64,000 nucleotides of DNA from Bin55 sp009840545 (GCA_965208815.1 OZ242357.1:2108001-2172000); one strand, 5' to 3'. Shown: positions 27,645 through 37,268, counted from the stretch's first letter. A program made the numbers and translations. Notes: a model not told the origin generated them from the sequence alone.

Positions 27645-28111
27645 GAGACGCTTGCTGACTGACTTGGACCCGAAGAAATCGTCAGGACAAGCTCGGTCAT
27701 AGCGAGTTCAGGGAACACATCACAACTAGTCAATTGGTCAAGGAACCACGTGGCCAATTCCTCAACCGTGACATTGCGAATCGGCAAGAGCAACACATCC
27801 CGTTTCAAGAACAGCAATCGTTCGTCTCCAAAGATAACTGTCACGTAGTCATCGTCCGACTCGAACTTCAAGTAAGGCGACTCTGATGCTAACAACGTAG
27901 TCTCATCCAGCTTGTTGCAAATCAACTCGATCTCGTTCTTAAGCGTGTTGTAGTCGAAGCAAAGTCCATTGTCGTCGATAGGACCCGAAGCAGTCGCTCG
28001 TACAAAGTAGTTGTGGCCATGGAGATTCTCTCGATGATCGCTACCGAATATTGTGAAGTGCGCACAAGCAAAGTGGAGCGACTCTTTGTGAATGTCAATG
28101 CTTGCAGTCAT
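27629..28111 (-). CDS. 6-pyruvoyl-tetrahydropterin synthase homologue, PTPS-III-like
   Basis: About 160 aa, T-fold pterin enzyme. Zinc ligands are visible in FACAHFT and LHGHNY. The catalytic Cys of QueD and true PTPS (C-x3-HGH) is replaced by Arg, and a Glu sits in E-x2-HGH (HRENLHGHNY). That is the signature of PTPS-III enzymes, which replace FolB by making 6-hydroxymethyl-dihydropterin for folate. The usual LDH is LDE here. VTVEELATWFLDQL matches the conserved PTAENxA helix. ATG 28111 is preferred over TTG 28144. Followed by an overlapping SDR gene and yhhQ. It may be annotated automatically as QueD; the motif argues against that. Confidence 0.8.
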   Translation of the reverse strand: MTASIDIHKESLHFACAHFTIFGSDHRENLHGHNYFVRATASGPIDDNGLCFDYNTLKNEIELICNKLDETTLLASESPYLKFESDDDYVTVIFGDERLLFLKRDVLLLPIRNVTVEELATWFLDQLTSCDVFPELAMTELVLTISSGPSQSASVSWVAN

Positions 28112-28204
28112 CGCCGCGTGTGTCGTTCCTTTATAACCGCGCAAGATTCTGTTCCGTCTAGAGAAATGCTAACAAACCGCAGATTTCGCTAAATGGGCTT
28201 TACT

Positions 28205-28287
28205 AGTTCATTTGAACTATCAACTATCGCTAATTCGCTCTCCAATCAAGCTCGATTTGTTGGCCAAATGCATGAGGTTTGCATTTG
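28205..28287. promoter_or_regulatory. Two small palindromes between divergent genes
   Basis: AGTTCA-TT-TGAACT (28205-28218) and CAAATGC-N9-GCATTTG (28265-28287) lie between the PTPS operon and the divergent amidohydrolase gene. Either could be a regulator site for one or both; no consensus is recognised. Confidence 0.3.
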
Positions 28288-28337
28288 AGGGGTCATTAGG
28301 CAAAATAGGATTGACGACTTTTTGAGGTGAGTTTGGG

Positions 28338-29990
28338 ATGAGTCACGATGTAGTAATTCGAGGTGGGACTGTTATAGACGGTAAAGGTGGGGAGGGATTC
28401 TCCGCCGATGTTGCTGTAGACGGAGACACTATCACATCAATTGGCAAAGTAGGGGAAAGAGGAGAGCGAGAAATCGATGCCCACGGATTGTGCGTATCAC
28501 CAGGGTTTGTTGATCTACATACACATTTAGACGCACAAGTGGGCTGGGACCCACAAGTAACCTCAATCTCCTGGCATGGGGTTACTACTGCGCTCTTCGG
28601 AAACTGTGGCGTTACGTTCGCGCCATGTCATTCCAAAGACAGAGAATTTCTGGCCGGGATGATGGAGACTGTTGAGGACATCCCGAAACAGGCAATCCTT
28701 CATGGGCTTCCTTGGAATTGGGAAACGTACGGGGAATATCTGGATTCGCTTGAGCAATTGGGTCCATCGATCAATATCTGTGGACTAGTTGGCCATTGCG
28801 CCGTTCGCTTCAACGTCATGGGCGAACGTTCCGTAGAAGAACCTGCATCTGACGATGAAATTCGACAAATCGCTCAAATTGCTGGACGATCAGTTCAAGA
28901 GGGCGCCGTGGGGTTCTCAACGAATAGACTGCCAGGTCATCGTCTGCCAGACGGTCGATCCATCCCAGGTACGTTTGCAGACCGAGATGAACTCAGAGCG
29001 GTAGCCATTGAAGTAGGAAAACACGGAGGTCTCATGCAGACGGTCTCAGACTTCCGCGACTTCGATGCGGAGATGGCTCTCATTCGAGACGAAGCTAAAA
29101 CGGCACGTGGAGCACTATTCAGCAGCGCAGCTGAAATCGGAACCGAACGCCTCGATGCACGCGTCAAGGCCATGCGAGACGAAGGGTTAAATGTCACATC
29201 GGTAACCGTTCCCCGATCAGGAGGCGGCGTCGGCGGTTTGTCCACAAGCAATTTCTTTAGAACCAAATCGTGGAACTTACTGCGAAAGATGGACTTCGAA
29301 AAACGGCTTGCGGCGATTCGAAATCCGGAAATGCGTCAGAATCTTGTGGACGAGGTCAAAGCGCAAGGCGATCCAATGCTTAACGGGATGAAGAGATGGT
29401 TCTATATGGGGTCGAATCCACGACCCAAGTACACCCATCAACTGGACGAAAGCCTGTTCCATCTTGCAAGTAAGCAAAACGAGCATCCTGTCGAGACGTG
29501 GTTACGCCTGACTGACGAGACCGATGGAAAGGCGTTATTCCACATGAGAGGATTCAATGTGGATTTGAACTCACTTCAGAAGCTCATTACAACCGAGTGG
29601 GCCATGCCCGGCCTAGGCGATGCGGGCGCACATGTAAGCCAGATGATTGACTCGGGTTGGTCTACCTTCATACTTTCTCATTGGCATCGAGACACAGGAG
29701 TCTATTCCCTCGGCGAAGCAGTACGTCGAATTGCTGCTGTTCCCGCTCAGGTTCTGGGTCTGGACGACAGAGGAACCCTGGAAGTCGGGAAACGCGCAGA
29801 CATCAATGTCTTCGATATCAGCCGATTGGAAGAGAGAATGCCCGAAATCGTAAATGACTTTCCTTTCGGGGCCCCACGGTTCATTCAGCGAGCTGCGGGC
29901 TATCACACGACTCTATGCAATGGTACGGTTGTCTTGGAAAACGACGAGTTAACTGGAGAGACCGGCGGAAGAGTGTTGCGTAGTAACTAG
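28338..29990 (+). CDS. N-acyl-D-amino-acid deacylase-like amidohydrolase
   Basis: A 550-aa metal-dependent amidohydrolase of the D-aminoacylase group. The N-terminal beta-sandwich starts DVVIRGGTVIDGKG. The metal motif HTHLD (H61, H63) is followed by WHGVTTALFGNCGVTFAPC, and the late DAGAHVSQMIDSGW is the conserved Asp region. The C-terminal sandwich has LGLDDRGTLEVGKRADINVFD. It probably hydrolyses an N-acylated amino acid or related amide in the cytoplasm. GAGG precedes the ATG. It stands alone, divergent from the pterin operon. Confidence 0.88.
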   Translation: MSHDVVIRGGTVIDGKGGEGFSADVAVDGDTITSIGKVGERGEREIDAHGLCVSPGFVDLHTHLDAQVGWDPQVTSISWHGVTTALFGNCGVTFAPCHSKDREFLAGMMETVEDIPKQAILHGLPWNWETYGEYLDSLEQLGPSINICGLVGHCAVRFNVMGERSVEEPASDDEIRQIAQIAGRSVQEGAVGFSTNRLPGHRLPDGRSIPGTFADRDELRAVAIEVGKHGGLMQTVSDFRDFDAEMALIRDEAKTARGALFSSAAEIGTERLDARVKAMRDEGLNVTSVTVPRSGGGVGGLSTSNFFRTKSWNLLRKMDFEKRLAAIRNPEMRQNLVDEVKAQGDPMLNGMKRWFYMGSNPRPKYTHQLDESLFHLASKQNEHPVETWLRLTDETDGKALFHMRGFNVDLNSLQKLITTEWAMPGLGDAGAHVSQMIDSGWSTFILSHWHRDTGVYSLGEAVRRIAAVPAQVLGLDDRGTLEVGKRADINVFDISRLEERMPEIVNDFPFGAPRFIQRAAGYHTTLCNGTVVLENDELTGETGGRVLRSN

Positions 29991-30125
29991 TTAAACAGGT
30001 CGCGCGCAGAAAGATCAACCGGTCGCTATAAGTTTGCAGATGTAAGAGCTATGTAAGCCTTCAAAGGGAGAAGTTCTAGTACAATTCCGATTCATACTTA
30101 GAACTCGTTCGGTTAAACCTCTGTT

Positions 30126-30983
30126 TTGAGAGAACCGCTTCGGAGTGGCGGAGAGCAGGAAGTTCGTCACTTTCGCACGATCTTTATCTCTGACGTACAT
30201 TTAGGTACCAAGGGATGCCAAGCGGATCGCTTACTGCGTTTCCTTCAAACGCACACGTGCGACCACATGTATCTAGTCGGCGACATCATCGATGGCTGGC
30301 AGCTCAAGTCGAATTTCTATTGGCCCGAATCTCATATGGAGGTCGTCCGAGAACTCTTACGCCATCTAAAGCAAGGCACAAAAGTCACGTACGTCACAGG
30401 AAATCACGATGAACTCTTGCGCAAGTACTCAAATGCAGAGTTTGGGGACTTACGACTGGTGGATGAGGCATCTCACACAACTGCCGACGAACGTAAGCTT
30501 CTCGTTATACATGGGGATCAATTCGACGTCGTCACGCGATACCACCGATGGGTTGCAGTGCTCGGTGACATTAGCTATTCCATCCTGCTTGGATTGAATC
30601 GCTGGCTCAATTGGTGGCGCGAACGGTTTGGGTACGATACCTGGTCGCTCTCAGCTTGGGTTAAAGGTAAGGTCAAGTCAGCCGTCAACTATCTCAGCAA
30701 TTTCGAGGCTGCTCTGGTTAAAGAGTGCCAACGTCAGAACTTCGACGGGGTTGTATGCGGACACATACATCACGCCGAACACTCCAAGTTTGGTGAAGTC
30801 GACTATTTCAATTGCGGAGATTGGGTGGAGAGTTGCACTGCTTTGCTCGAGGACAATAGCGGCAAGATAGTCGTATATCGTGATACCGATTCAACATCAA
30901 ACGTAACCAAGCTACGCGTGCGTCGTTCCCGACCGTCACGAAGCGAGCGCAAGATCGCTGCAGCATCGAATAGCCGCATCTAG
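30126..30983 (+). CDS. LpxH-like metallophosphatase
   Basis: A 285-aa calcineurin-like phosphoesterase. Metal motifs: DVH (23-25), GDIIDGW (52-58), GNHD (92-95), HGDQFD and GHIHHAE. The sequence is of the UDP-2,3-diacylglucosamine diphosphatase-like type that is often encoded next to a GT4 glycosyltransferase, as here, not LpxH itself. Role: probably phosphate removal from a lipid or sugar-lipid intermediate at the inner membrane. Start TTG 30126 is the only plausible start upstream of the core. The basic C-terminal tail (RVRRSRPSRSERK) may contact membrane. Confidence 0.85.
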   Translation: MREPLRSGGEQEVRHFRTIFISDVHLGTKGCQADRLLRFLQTHTCDHMYLVGDIIDGWQLKSNFYWPESHMEVVRELLRHLKQGTKVTYVTGNHDELLRKYSNAEFGDLRLVDEASHTTADERKLLVIHGDQFDVVTRYHRWVAVLGDISYSILLGLNRWLNWWRERFGYDTWSLSAWVKGKVKSAVNYLSNFEAALVKECQRQNFDGVVCGHIHHAEHSKFGEVDYFNCGDWVESCTALLEDNSGKIVVYRDTDSTSNVTKLRVRRSRPSRSERKIAAASNSRI

Positions 30984-31002
30984 ATAGTCCTTTCCTTCGA
31001 TC

Positions 31003-32019
31003 TTGAACGGGCAGAACAAGATCCTGATCATCACTGATGCTTGGCACCCTCAAGTGAACGGTGTCGTAATCCTCTTGTCTGCGTTGGTCGAGTCTTTGAG
31101 TCGGCTGGGAATTGACTCCCAAGTTATTCATCCGGGTCTCTTTCCTACGCTTCCGCTTCCGAAGTACCCCGAGATTAGATTGTCCCTGACACCATGGCGT
31201 TTGCGCTCACACATGGCACAAGATCCCTCGCAGCAGGTTCACATTGCCACCGAGGGACCACTTGGTCTCGCTGCGCGTTCCTATTGCTCGCGGAGAGAAG
31301 TTCCGTTCACCACCGCAATTCACACAAAATTTCCGGAATACACAAACATATTGTTCGGTACTCCTATTAGTTGGGGATATGGCTATTTACGTTGGTTTCA
31401 TAAACCCGCCCAAACTACCATTGTTCAGTCAAAGCACCAAGCTGATGAATTGACCGAGCGAGGGCTGGCTCATCTCCGTGTGGTCGGGGGAGGCGTGGAT
31501 ACACAACGATTTCGACCACAAGATCGCGAATCCCGTGACAAGCCTTTATTGCTCTACGTAGGGCGAGTCAGTAGGGAAAAAAACATTGAAGCGTTTCTGA
31601 ATCTTGCTATTGATGCCAAGAAGGCTGTCGTAGGAGACGGACCCGACCGCCATCGACTCCAGGAAGCGTACCCTGATGTCGAATTCAAAGGCTATCGGAA
31701 AGGCGAAAGTCTTGTACATGAATATGCACAAGCAGACTGTCTAGTTTTCACATCCAAGACAGACACATTCGGTCTCGTGCTGATTGAAGCGATGGCATGT
31801 GGGACGCCAGTTGCTAGCTTTCCCACGACCGGTCCGCTGGATGTGATCCGCCCCGGAGTTAGTGGGATCATGGATTCGGATCTGGAAGAAGCAGTCTCGC
31901 AAGCTCTACTTCTGGATCGCGAAGTGGTCAGAACAGAGTCTTTAAATTTCTCGTGGGAAAGTGTCGCGCGTAGATTTGCCGACATACACAGTATTGAAGT
32001 CTCGCAGGGATTCGATTAA
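31003..32019 (+). CDS. GT4-family glycosyltransferase, MgtA-like
   Basis: A 338-aa GT-B enzyme. The N-terminal domain has ITDAWHPQVNGVV and LGLAARSYCSRREVPFTTAIHTKFPEY. The C-terminal nucleotide-sugar site has YVGRVSREKN, VVGDGPDRHRL and the conserved FGLVLIEAMACGTPVA. The style matches GDP-mannose-dependent mannosyltransferases that act on membrane glycolipids. It follows the metallophosphatase by 19 nt on the same strand and the two very probably act in one glycolipid pathway. Start TTG 31003. Confidence 0.87.
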   Translation: MNGQNKILIITDAWHPQVNGVVILLSALVESLSRLGIDSQVIHPGLFPTLPLPKYPEIRLSLTPWRLRSHMAQDPSQQVHIATEGPLGLAARSYCSRREVPFTTAIHTKFPEYTNILFGTPISWGYGYLRWFHKPAQTTIVQSKHQADELTERGLAHLRVVGGGVDTQRFRPQDRESRDKPLLLYVGRVSREKNIEAFLNLAIDAKKAVVGDGPDRHRLQEAYPDVEFKGYRKGESLVHEYAQADCLVFTSKTDTFGLVLIEAMACGTPVASFPTTGPLDVIRPGVSGIMDSDLEEAVSQALLLDREVVRTESLNFSWESVARRFADIHSIEVSQGFD

Positions 32020-32211
32020 GTCTTCAACCTCTTCGTCAATAAGCACACAGTGCTCACTTCGGATCGACAAGAAACGTCTTCAAGAACGCGGTTATCCAAC
32101 CCACTTCAAGCTTAGTTGGACTATCCAACTTAAGAGTGCTCCGGCGCACTCCGTCTGTGATTGAGACGTGCGATACGCCGGAGGTTCTGTTGTTGTTCTA
32201 GTTCGTAGCTT

Positions 32212-34155
32212 CTAGCCACCCATCTCGTCGGAGCTTGGATCTTCGATTTCCGATTCGCTCTCTGTGGAAGGATCCGTCAATTCGGGCACTTCTCCGAAAC
32301 GAGCGACGAGAGCTTCTTCTAACTGTGCCGGACGTACTCTTTTCTCCAGGATGCAACCTTTCGAGTCGAGCAAGAATCCTTTGGGTATAGCAAGAACACC
32401 GTATGAGGTAGCTGTAGCTCCTTCCCATCCGTCCATCTCGCCAAGGTCAATCCAAGGAAGTTCGTGCTCTGTCGATCCTCCTTCCCAATCCTCAAATGCA
32501 CTATCGATCGACACGCCGACGATTTCGAAACCGAGGTTGTTGTACGCACTGTACAGTCTCTTAAGTTCAGGAAAATCCGCAATGCATGGTCCACACCAAG
32601 ATGCCCAGAAGTCGATGAGCACCAACTCTTTCTCAGCCAAAACATCGTACAGTGCAACTTCCGTCCCTTCCAAGTTTGCCAGTGTGAATTCCGGTGCTTT
32701 CTGGCCAGGAATGAGACTCTCGTCGTTTTCCTCAGACTCGATGAACCAAACTACCCGATCTCGAGCCTGATTTATGCGCTTGACATAGCGATCCTCGTCG
32801 AACAAAGTAACAAGCCTGTCGTACACCGGTAGCGCATCGCTTCGATTCTCGGCACCAAATGCTCCTAACTCCATTGCGAGCAGTGATTTGATCGGACTCT
32901 CTGACTGTGTAGCGATTGCTTGCAGAGCAGCCTGTTGAATTCCATCGAGCTGCTGCCGGAGTTTGTAGTACTCTGGAAGACCAATAGAGCTCGAGGTCCG
33001 AAAATTGGCTGACGGACTGGCTGCCAATACAGCATGCTCGCAACCTTCGGCCGCTGGTTTTGGGGGATCTTCTAACACTATAGCGACCGAGTCTTCTCCG
33101 TCAGTTGCGCTATCCTCATCGGCTTCTTCCGCCAAAGTGATTTCTGTTTCTGTGGAGTCGTCAGATTCCGTTGAATCGGAAGCGATCTGTTCGTCTGAAG
33201 CTGCTTTATCGTCTGTATCTTGATTTTCTTCGGTGCCTGACTGAGCGGCCTGACGTTGATCTTCCCAATCAGCCATGAATTGTGCGTAGGCTTCGGCGTA
33301 CTTGTCGAATGTCGATAGATATTCTTCCGTCTGCTGCCAGCTCTCGATTAGGGCGGCATGCATGCCAACTCCTGATGTTGCTAGCAAATCTGGCGCTCTA
33401 CCACGCGCATAGACAGTGATCTCAGAACCCGGCTCCACCAATATGTCTTGGGTTGATGCGTAGTAAGAGTTGCCTGGTGCAGACAAAAACACCTGTACAC
33501 GAGCGGGTTCATCAATGTTCCCTTCAATCAAGAAGGTGTCGTTCTCAAGCAATACCGCACCTAGACTGAGACCCTTGACCTTTCCTTCATCGTCATATTG
33601 CAGTGCTGAAGCAGTCAAGACAGCATGTGACAGATCCTCGTCAACTGAACTGAAATCCCCAGCAATGGAGAATTTCTTTTTGGCATCTTTGGTTAAGCGC
33701 GAACTTCCCATCATGGCCAATTCGTCCGTAGGATACGACCCCAAGTAGTCCAACACTGCAAATCTTGTTTTGCCACCAGGGGACAAGACAGCAGATGCCG
33801 TCAGCGGCTCGTCCTCACCAATATCAACGGCGATCTCGACAGTGGTCGGTTCGTCGACTACTCCAGTCAACTCCAAAGTTCCCTCGGAAAAGTCTCCCGA
33901 GGCGAGTTCAACTGTCTTAACATCTCCATTCCATCTCGTTGTCTCGTAGGAAACCGTCACCGATACGGAGGTGGGGTCTAGGCGCATCTCGGGTTCATCG
34001 TTCGAAGAGCCATCCGGGGCTACTTCTTGCGGCTCGTTATTTTCTACGACAACGAGTTCCCCGGTGATTGTGTATGGTTCTGGGGGTTCAAAGCTACAGG
34101 ATGCAAGCAGTGCTGCCATGAGCACAGCTGCAATCACGCAAAATAAACTTTTCAT
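32212..34155 (-). CDS. TlpA-like thioredoxin-domain lipoprotein with acidic insert
   Basis: A 647-aa lipoprotein. Lipobox LLASC with Cys20. Residues 30-290 form beta-rich domains of the DUF4369/TlpA-N kind (SAPGNSYYASTQDILVEPGSEITVYARG). A low-complexity acidic linker (about 310-375, rich in E, D, S, T) comes next, then a helical part, then an AhpC/TSA-like thioredoxin fold (LIPGQKAPEFTLANLEG) with the redox motif WCGPC at 520-524, and an acidic tail. It is expected in the periplasm, reducing disulfides or haem-protein cysteines. Monocistronic; partner unknown. Confidence 0.85.
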   Translation of the reverse strand: MKSLFCVIAAVLMAALLASCSFEPPEPYTITGELVVVENNEPQEVAPDGSSNDEPEMRLDPTSVSVTVSYETTRWNGDVKTVELASGDFSEGTLELTGVVDEPTTVEIAVDIGEDEPLTASAVLSPGGKTRFAVLDYLGSYPTDELAMMGSSRLTKDAKKKFSIAGDFSSVDEDLSHAVLTASALQYDDEGKVKGLSLGAVLLENDTFLIEGNIDEPARVQVFLSAPGNSYYASTQDILVEPGSEITVYARGRAPDLLATSGVGMHAALIESWQQTEEYLSTFDKYAEAYAQFMADWEDQRQAAQSGTEENQDTDDKAASDEQIASDSTESDDSTETEITLAEEADEDSATDGEDSVAIVLEDPPKPAAEGCEHAVLAASPSANFRTSSSIGLPEYYKLRQQLDGIQQAALQAIATQSESPIKSLLAMELGAFGAENRSDALPVYDRLVTLFDEDRYVKRINQARDRVVWFIESEENDESLIPGQKAPEFTLANLEGTEVALYDVLAEKELVLIDFWASWCGPCIADFPELKRLYSAYNNLGFEIVGVSIDSAFEDWEGGSTEHELPWIDLGEMDGWEGATATSYGVLAIPKGFLLDSKGCILEKRVRPAQLEEALVARFGEVPELTDPSTESESEIEDPSSDEMGG

Positions 34156-34471
34156 TGGTTTAAGCTCTCAAAAGCTTAGTGTTTTCGTCCATTCTAACCA
34201 GCGACTCTACAAACCTATGAAATGCAGACAAAGTGTGGAATTTAATCGGATTTGGATTACGGAAGCTTCGCGACCCCAATTGGAAAACCGACTGTGATGG
34301 TGAGCACTAGTACTGTTCAAGAACTTCCCAAACTAAGTTTCTAGCTACTGTTTGGCTCCAAGTTCGTGTAGGAGAGACGGTATGCAGCCGGAGGCTCGTT
34401 GTGTACCTACTCCACATCGATAGAATTTCTCAACACTCCGTGCTTGAAATTCCAATACGCTCTACATCACG
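34156..34471. other. Divergent intergenic region, TlpA-like / PhoX
   Basis: 316 bases between two divergent start codons. No gene, Pho-box-like direct repeat or strong palindrome is apparent. Confidence 0.5.
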
Positions 34472-36316
34472 ATGAAAACTCTCCCCGAAGACGATCAATC
34501 CCAATCATCCCCCTTTCATCAGGTAGTCGAAGACGCGTTTTCTCGCCGAACAGTATTGACGGGAACGGCTAGCGCAGCTCTTTTCACGATGTTCGGGTGC
34601 GCTATTACAAACAACGGACTTCGTGGCGCAACAGACAAAGACTCGAACGGCCCATCCGAATTGATGCAATTTAGTCCCGTTAGTCTGCAAAAAGCAACAA
34701 CCCCCGCGAATCAACAGTGGCCGCTGATTTCAGACGACTATCAATACGATCTAATTCTCCCTTGGGGGGATCCCATCGATCCTTCCGGTCCAAAGTTCTC
34801 GTGGCCGCCCAATCCCGAAGACCAAGCACAGCAAATCGGGATAGGACATGACGGTATGTGGTTCTTTCCAGACCCAAAACGCCCCAACACCAAAGGTGCT
34901 CTTGCACTCAATCACGAGTTTGGATCGTCTACAGTGATTTTCGGAAAGCTAGTCCCGCAAAATCTCGATGAAGCACGTGTGTCGCAACATGCACACGGTG
35001 TATCAATCCTGAACATCGAACGTATTGGGGGGAAATGGAAGGTCGTTGGCGGCAACAATTCGAGGCGTATTCATGTAAACACTCCTGTCGAGTTTTCCGG
35101 TCCGGTAGCAAACCACGCTCTCTTGCACAATCCAGCCAATAACATGCCTCGAGGCACACTCAACAACTGTGCGATGGGGCACACGCCGTGGAATACATAC
35201 CTGACATGTGAGGAAAACTGGCCCTTCTATTTTGGCTCCACGTCGTCGGAATTTGAACCAACCGAAGAACAGAAACGTTACAACCTGGTGGGGCGCTCAT
35301 TCTATGGTTGGCATGACTTTGACGCTAGGTTTGATCTTCAGGACGATGGTTTTGCAAACGAGAGCAATCGATTTGGTTGGGTCGTAGAGATTGATCCCTG
35401 GAACGCTAGACAAAGACCGGTAAAACATACTGCATTAGGTCGATTTGGTCATGAAGGAGCTACTGTTGCTGTGGGCAGGGATAAGCGGATCGTCGTTTAC
35501 ATGGGAGATGACTCTGGAGGCGAACACATCTATAAGTTTGTGGGTAATTCTGACTACGAAACGACTCTGGGGAGAGGAATTTCGCCGCTTGCAGATGGTC
35601 GTTTATACGTTGCTCGATTCAACGACGACTTCACCGGTGACTGGCTCGAGCTCTCGACGGACGTCAGTTCGTTGGCGGAGAGGTTCGCAGATGATGCCGA
35701 GATCTTGACCTTTCCTCGTATTGCTTCGAAGGTCGTTGGAGCAACTCCCATGGATCGACCTGAATGGATTGCCATCGCCCCGAACCAAGACGTATATTGC
35801 ACGTTGACCAACAATGCTGGTCGAACTGAACCCAACGCCGCGAATCCAATGGCTCCAAACATACATGGTCACATCGTGAGATGGCGTGACAGTGATGATC
35901 ACACAGGGACGACCTTTACTTGGGATGTATTTACACTAGCCAGGGACACACAACACACGGAGAGTCTGTTTTCAAGCCCCGACGGACTTTGGGCAGACCC
36001 GGACGGTCGATTGTTCGTGGAAACGGATGGTACCCAAACAGATGGCGAAAGCACTATCAATAACCAATTGCTGGTCATGGATTCCAATTCAGGCGAAATT
36101 CGAAGATTGTTCACTGGCGTCAGTGGATGCGAAATCACTGGATTGGCAGTTACTCCCGACCGTAGAACGATGTTCATTAACATTCAGCATCCGGGAGTAG
36201 AAGCACGGTCCCCAACCACCGGACATACATTTCCCGATCTTGGTGGAACAAATGCAATTCCACGCGACTGCACTGTGGCCATATCGCGCAAAGATGGCGG
36301 CATAGTTGGATCTTGA
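34472..36316 (+). CDS. PhoX-family (DUF839) alkaline phosphatase
   Basis: A 614-aa exported protein of the PhoX/DUF839 family, calcium/iron phosphatases that release phosphate from organic phosphates. A twin-arginine motif SRRTVL (24-29) is followed by a hydrophobic stretch and Cys43, so it is a Tat substrate and possibly a lipoprotein. Family blocks: ALNHEFG, HAHGVSILNIERIGGKWKVV, NNCAMGHTPWNTYLTCEENW, ALGRFGHEGA, YMGDDSGGEHIYKF and the late GCEITGLAVTPD with FINIQHPG. No Pho box was found. An M15 peptidase gene follows after 50 nt. Confidence 0.92.
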   Translation: MKTLPEDDQSQSSPFHQVVEDAFSRRTVLTGTASAALFTMFGCAITNNGLRGATDKDSNGPSELMQFSPVSLQKATTPANQQWPLISDDYQYDLILPWGDPIDPSGPKFSWPPNPEDQAQQIGIGHDGMWFFPDPKRPNTKGALALNHEFGSSTVIFGKLVPQNLDEARVSQHAHGVSILNIERIGGKWKVVGGNNSRRIHVNTPVEFSGPVANHALLHNPANNMPRGTLNNCAMGHTPWNTYLTCEENWPFYFGSTSSEFEPTEEQKRYNLVGRSFYGWHDFDARFDLQDDGFANESNRFGWVVEIDPWNARQRPVKHTALGRFGHEGATVAVGRDKRIVVYMGDDSGGEHIYKFVGNSDYETTLGRGISPLADGRLYVARFNDDFTGDWLELSTDVSSLAERFADDAEILTFPRIASKVVGATPMDRPEWIAIAPNQDVYCTLTNNAGRTEPNAANPMAPNIHGHIVRWRDSDDHTGTTFTWDVFTLARDTQHTESLFSSPDGLWADPDGRLFVETDGTQTDGESTINNQLLVMDSNSGEIRRLFTGVSGCEITGLAVTPDRRTMFINIQHPGVEARSPTTGHTFPDLGGTNAIPRDCTVAISRKDGGIVGS

Positions 36317-36366
36317 ACCAGATTCTTGTTGAATTAGCGAGCTAGCAGTCAATAGTTCATAGCCGG

Positions 36367-36891
36367 ATGGACGCAGAACTTCGAAGGACTCACCACAGAC
36401 TAGGTATTCCAGCCAATTACGAGAGTAGTAGTCGACTTGTGCTTCAAGTCACACCAAACGACCTCGTCTCAATAGGTTGCGACATATTTGGCAGACCTCA
36501 GAGAATGCGTGCAATAGCAGCTGAAGCGTGGTCGCGTATGCGGGATGGAGCTGGCGAACAGGGAATCGATGTGAAAGTTGTCTCAGCATATCGGTCAATC
36601 GACTATCAGACTTCGCTAATAGAGAGACTACTTGAGCAAGGACAACTGATCGAAGAGATCTTGACGCGAGTTGCTGCTCCAGGGTTTAGCGAGCACCAGA
36701 GCGGATGCGCTTTAGACCTAACCAGCGAACACGCTGAGCCGCTCGAGGAGGAATTCGAACAAACCGACGCATTTAAGTGGTTAACGAGAAACGCTTCACA
36801 ATTTGGATTCTATCTCTCATATCCTCGTGGAAATAGGTTCGATGTAATTTATGAACCTTGGCATTGGTGCTATCGAGTCACGGGTCATTAA
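36367..36891 (+). CDS. M15-family (VanY/D-Ala-D-Ala carboxypeptidase) protein
   Basis: A 174-aa zinc peptidase domain. VVSAYRSIDYQ (71-81), PGFSEHQSGCALDL (105-118) and YEPWHWCYR (162-170) give zinc ligands H110, D117 and H166. This is the M15B/D group that trims D-Ala from peptidoglycan or cuts endopeptide bonds. No signal peptide or membrane segment is visible from ATG 36367, unusual for an enzyme acting on the wall, so the export route is unclear. It is the next gene after phoX on the same strand. Confidence 0.87.
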   Translation: MDAELRRTHHRLGIPANYESSSRLVLQVTPNDLVSIGCDIFGRPQRMRAIAAEAWSRMRDGAGEQGIDVKVVSAYRSIDYQTSLIERLLEQGQLIEEILTRVAAPGFSEHQSGCALDLTSEHAEPLEEEFEQTDAFKWLTRNASQFGFYLSYPRGNRFDVIYEPWHWCYRVTGH

Positions 36892-36983
36892 TTCGTGGAA
36901 CCCCTCACATGCAGATGTCAAGGTTTTATTCGAACACCCATTGAAGAGATTTCTTGCCTAACAACTTGTTGAGTTCCAGTCAG

Positions 36984-37267
36984 ATGTTGGCATATACACC
37001 ACTCGCTAAACACGACATCATTCGCGACTACTGTAGTCGTGGGCTGGTTGTGTTGGCTCCTGAATCTCTTGGCGTCCCAACGAGTGTACACGAGAGCATT
37101 TTTGAATCAGAAGTGGCGCAATTGAGGGCCCGCAAGTCAATTAACTGTAGCTCGATACCCCAAATTCTCGATGTACTGAGTTCACCTGGCGTCAAGACCG
37201 CGTGCGACGCTGTTCTTGGAAAGAATTGGGCGATTGTTCCATTTACTCACAACACTCCCTTTATGAG
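36984..37267 (+). pseudogene. PhyH-HEAT dioxygenase, 5' part cut by IS copy 2
   Basis: The first about 95 residues of a phytanoyl-CoA dioxygenase-like protein, from ATG 36984 (TTG 36954 is possible). RDYCSRGLVVLAPESLGV is the usual PhyH start (return of a chain along helix one into the first strand). The frame enters the IS end after HNTPFMS and stops at 37319 inside it. Joining it across the insertion, keeping one copy of the target duplication, restores an open frame into the fragment at 38968. The iron ligands are all on the other side, so this part alone cannot be active. Confidence 0.88.
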
Positions 37268-37268
37268 C
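37259..37268. repeat. Left target-site duplication of IS copy 2
   Basis: CTTTATGAGC, repeated directly at 38968-38977. The last C may belong to the element, giving 9 or 10 bp. Confidence 0.85.

Noticed and set aside
32120..32150. GAGTGC...GCACTC inverted repeat after the glycosyltransferase gene, reminiscent of half of a CIRCE
   Set aside because: Spacing and flanks do not match CIRCE, it is not upstream of a heat-shock gene, and there is no T-run for a terminator.
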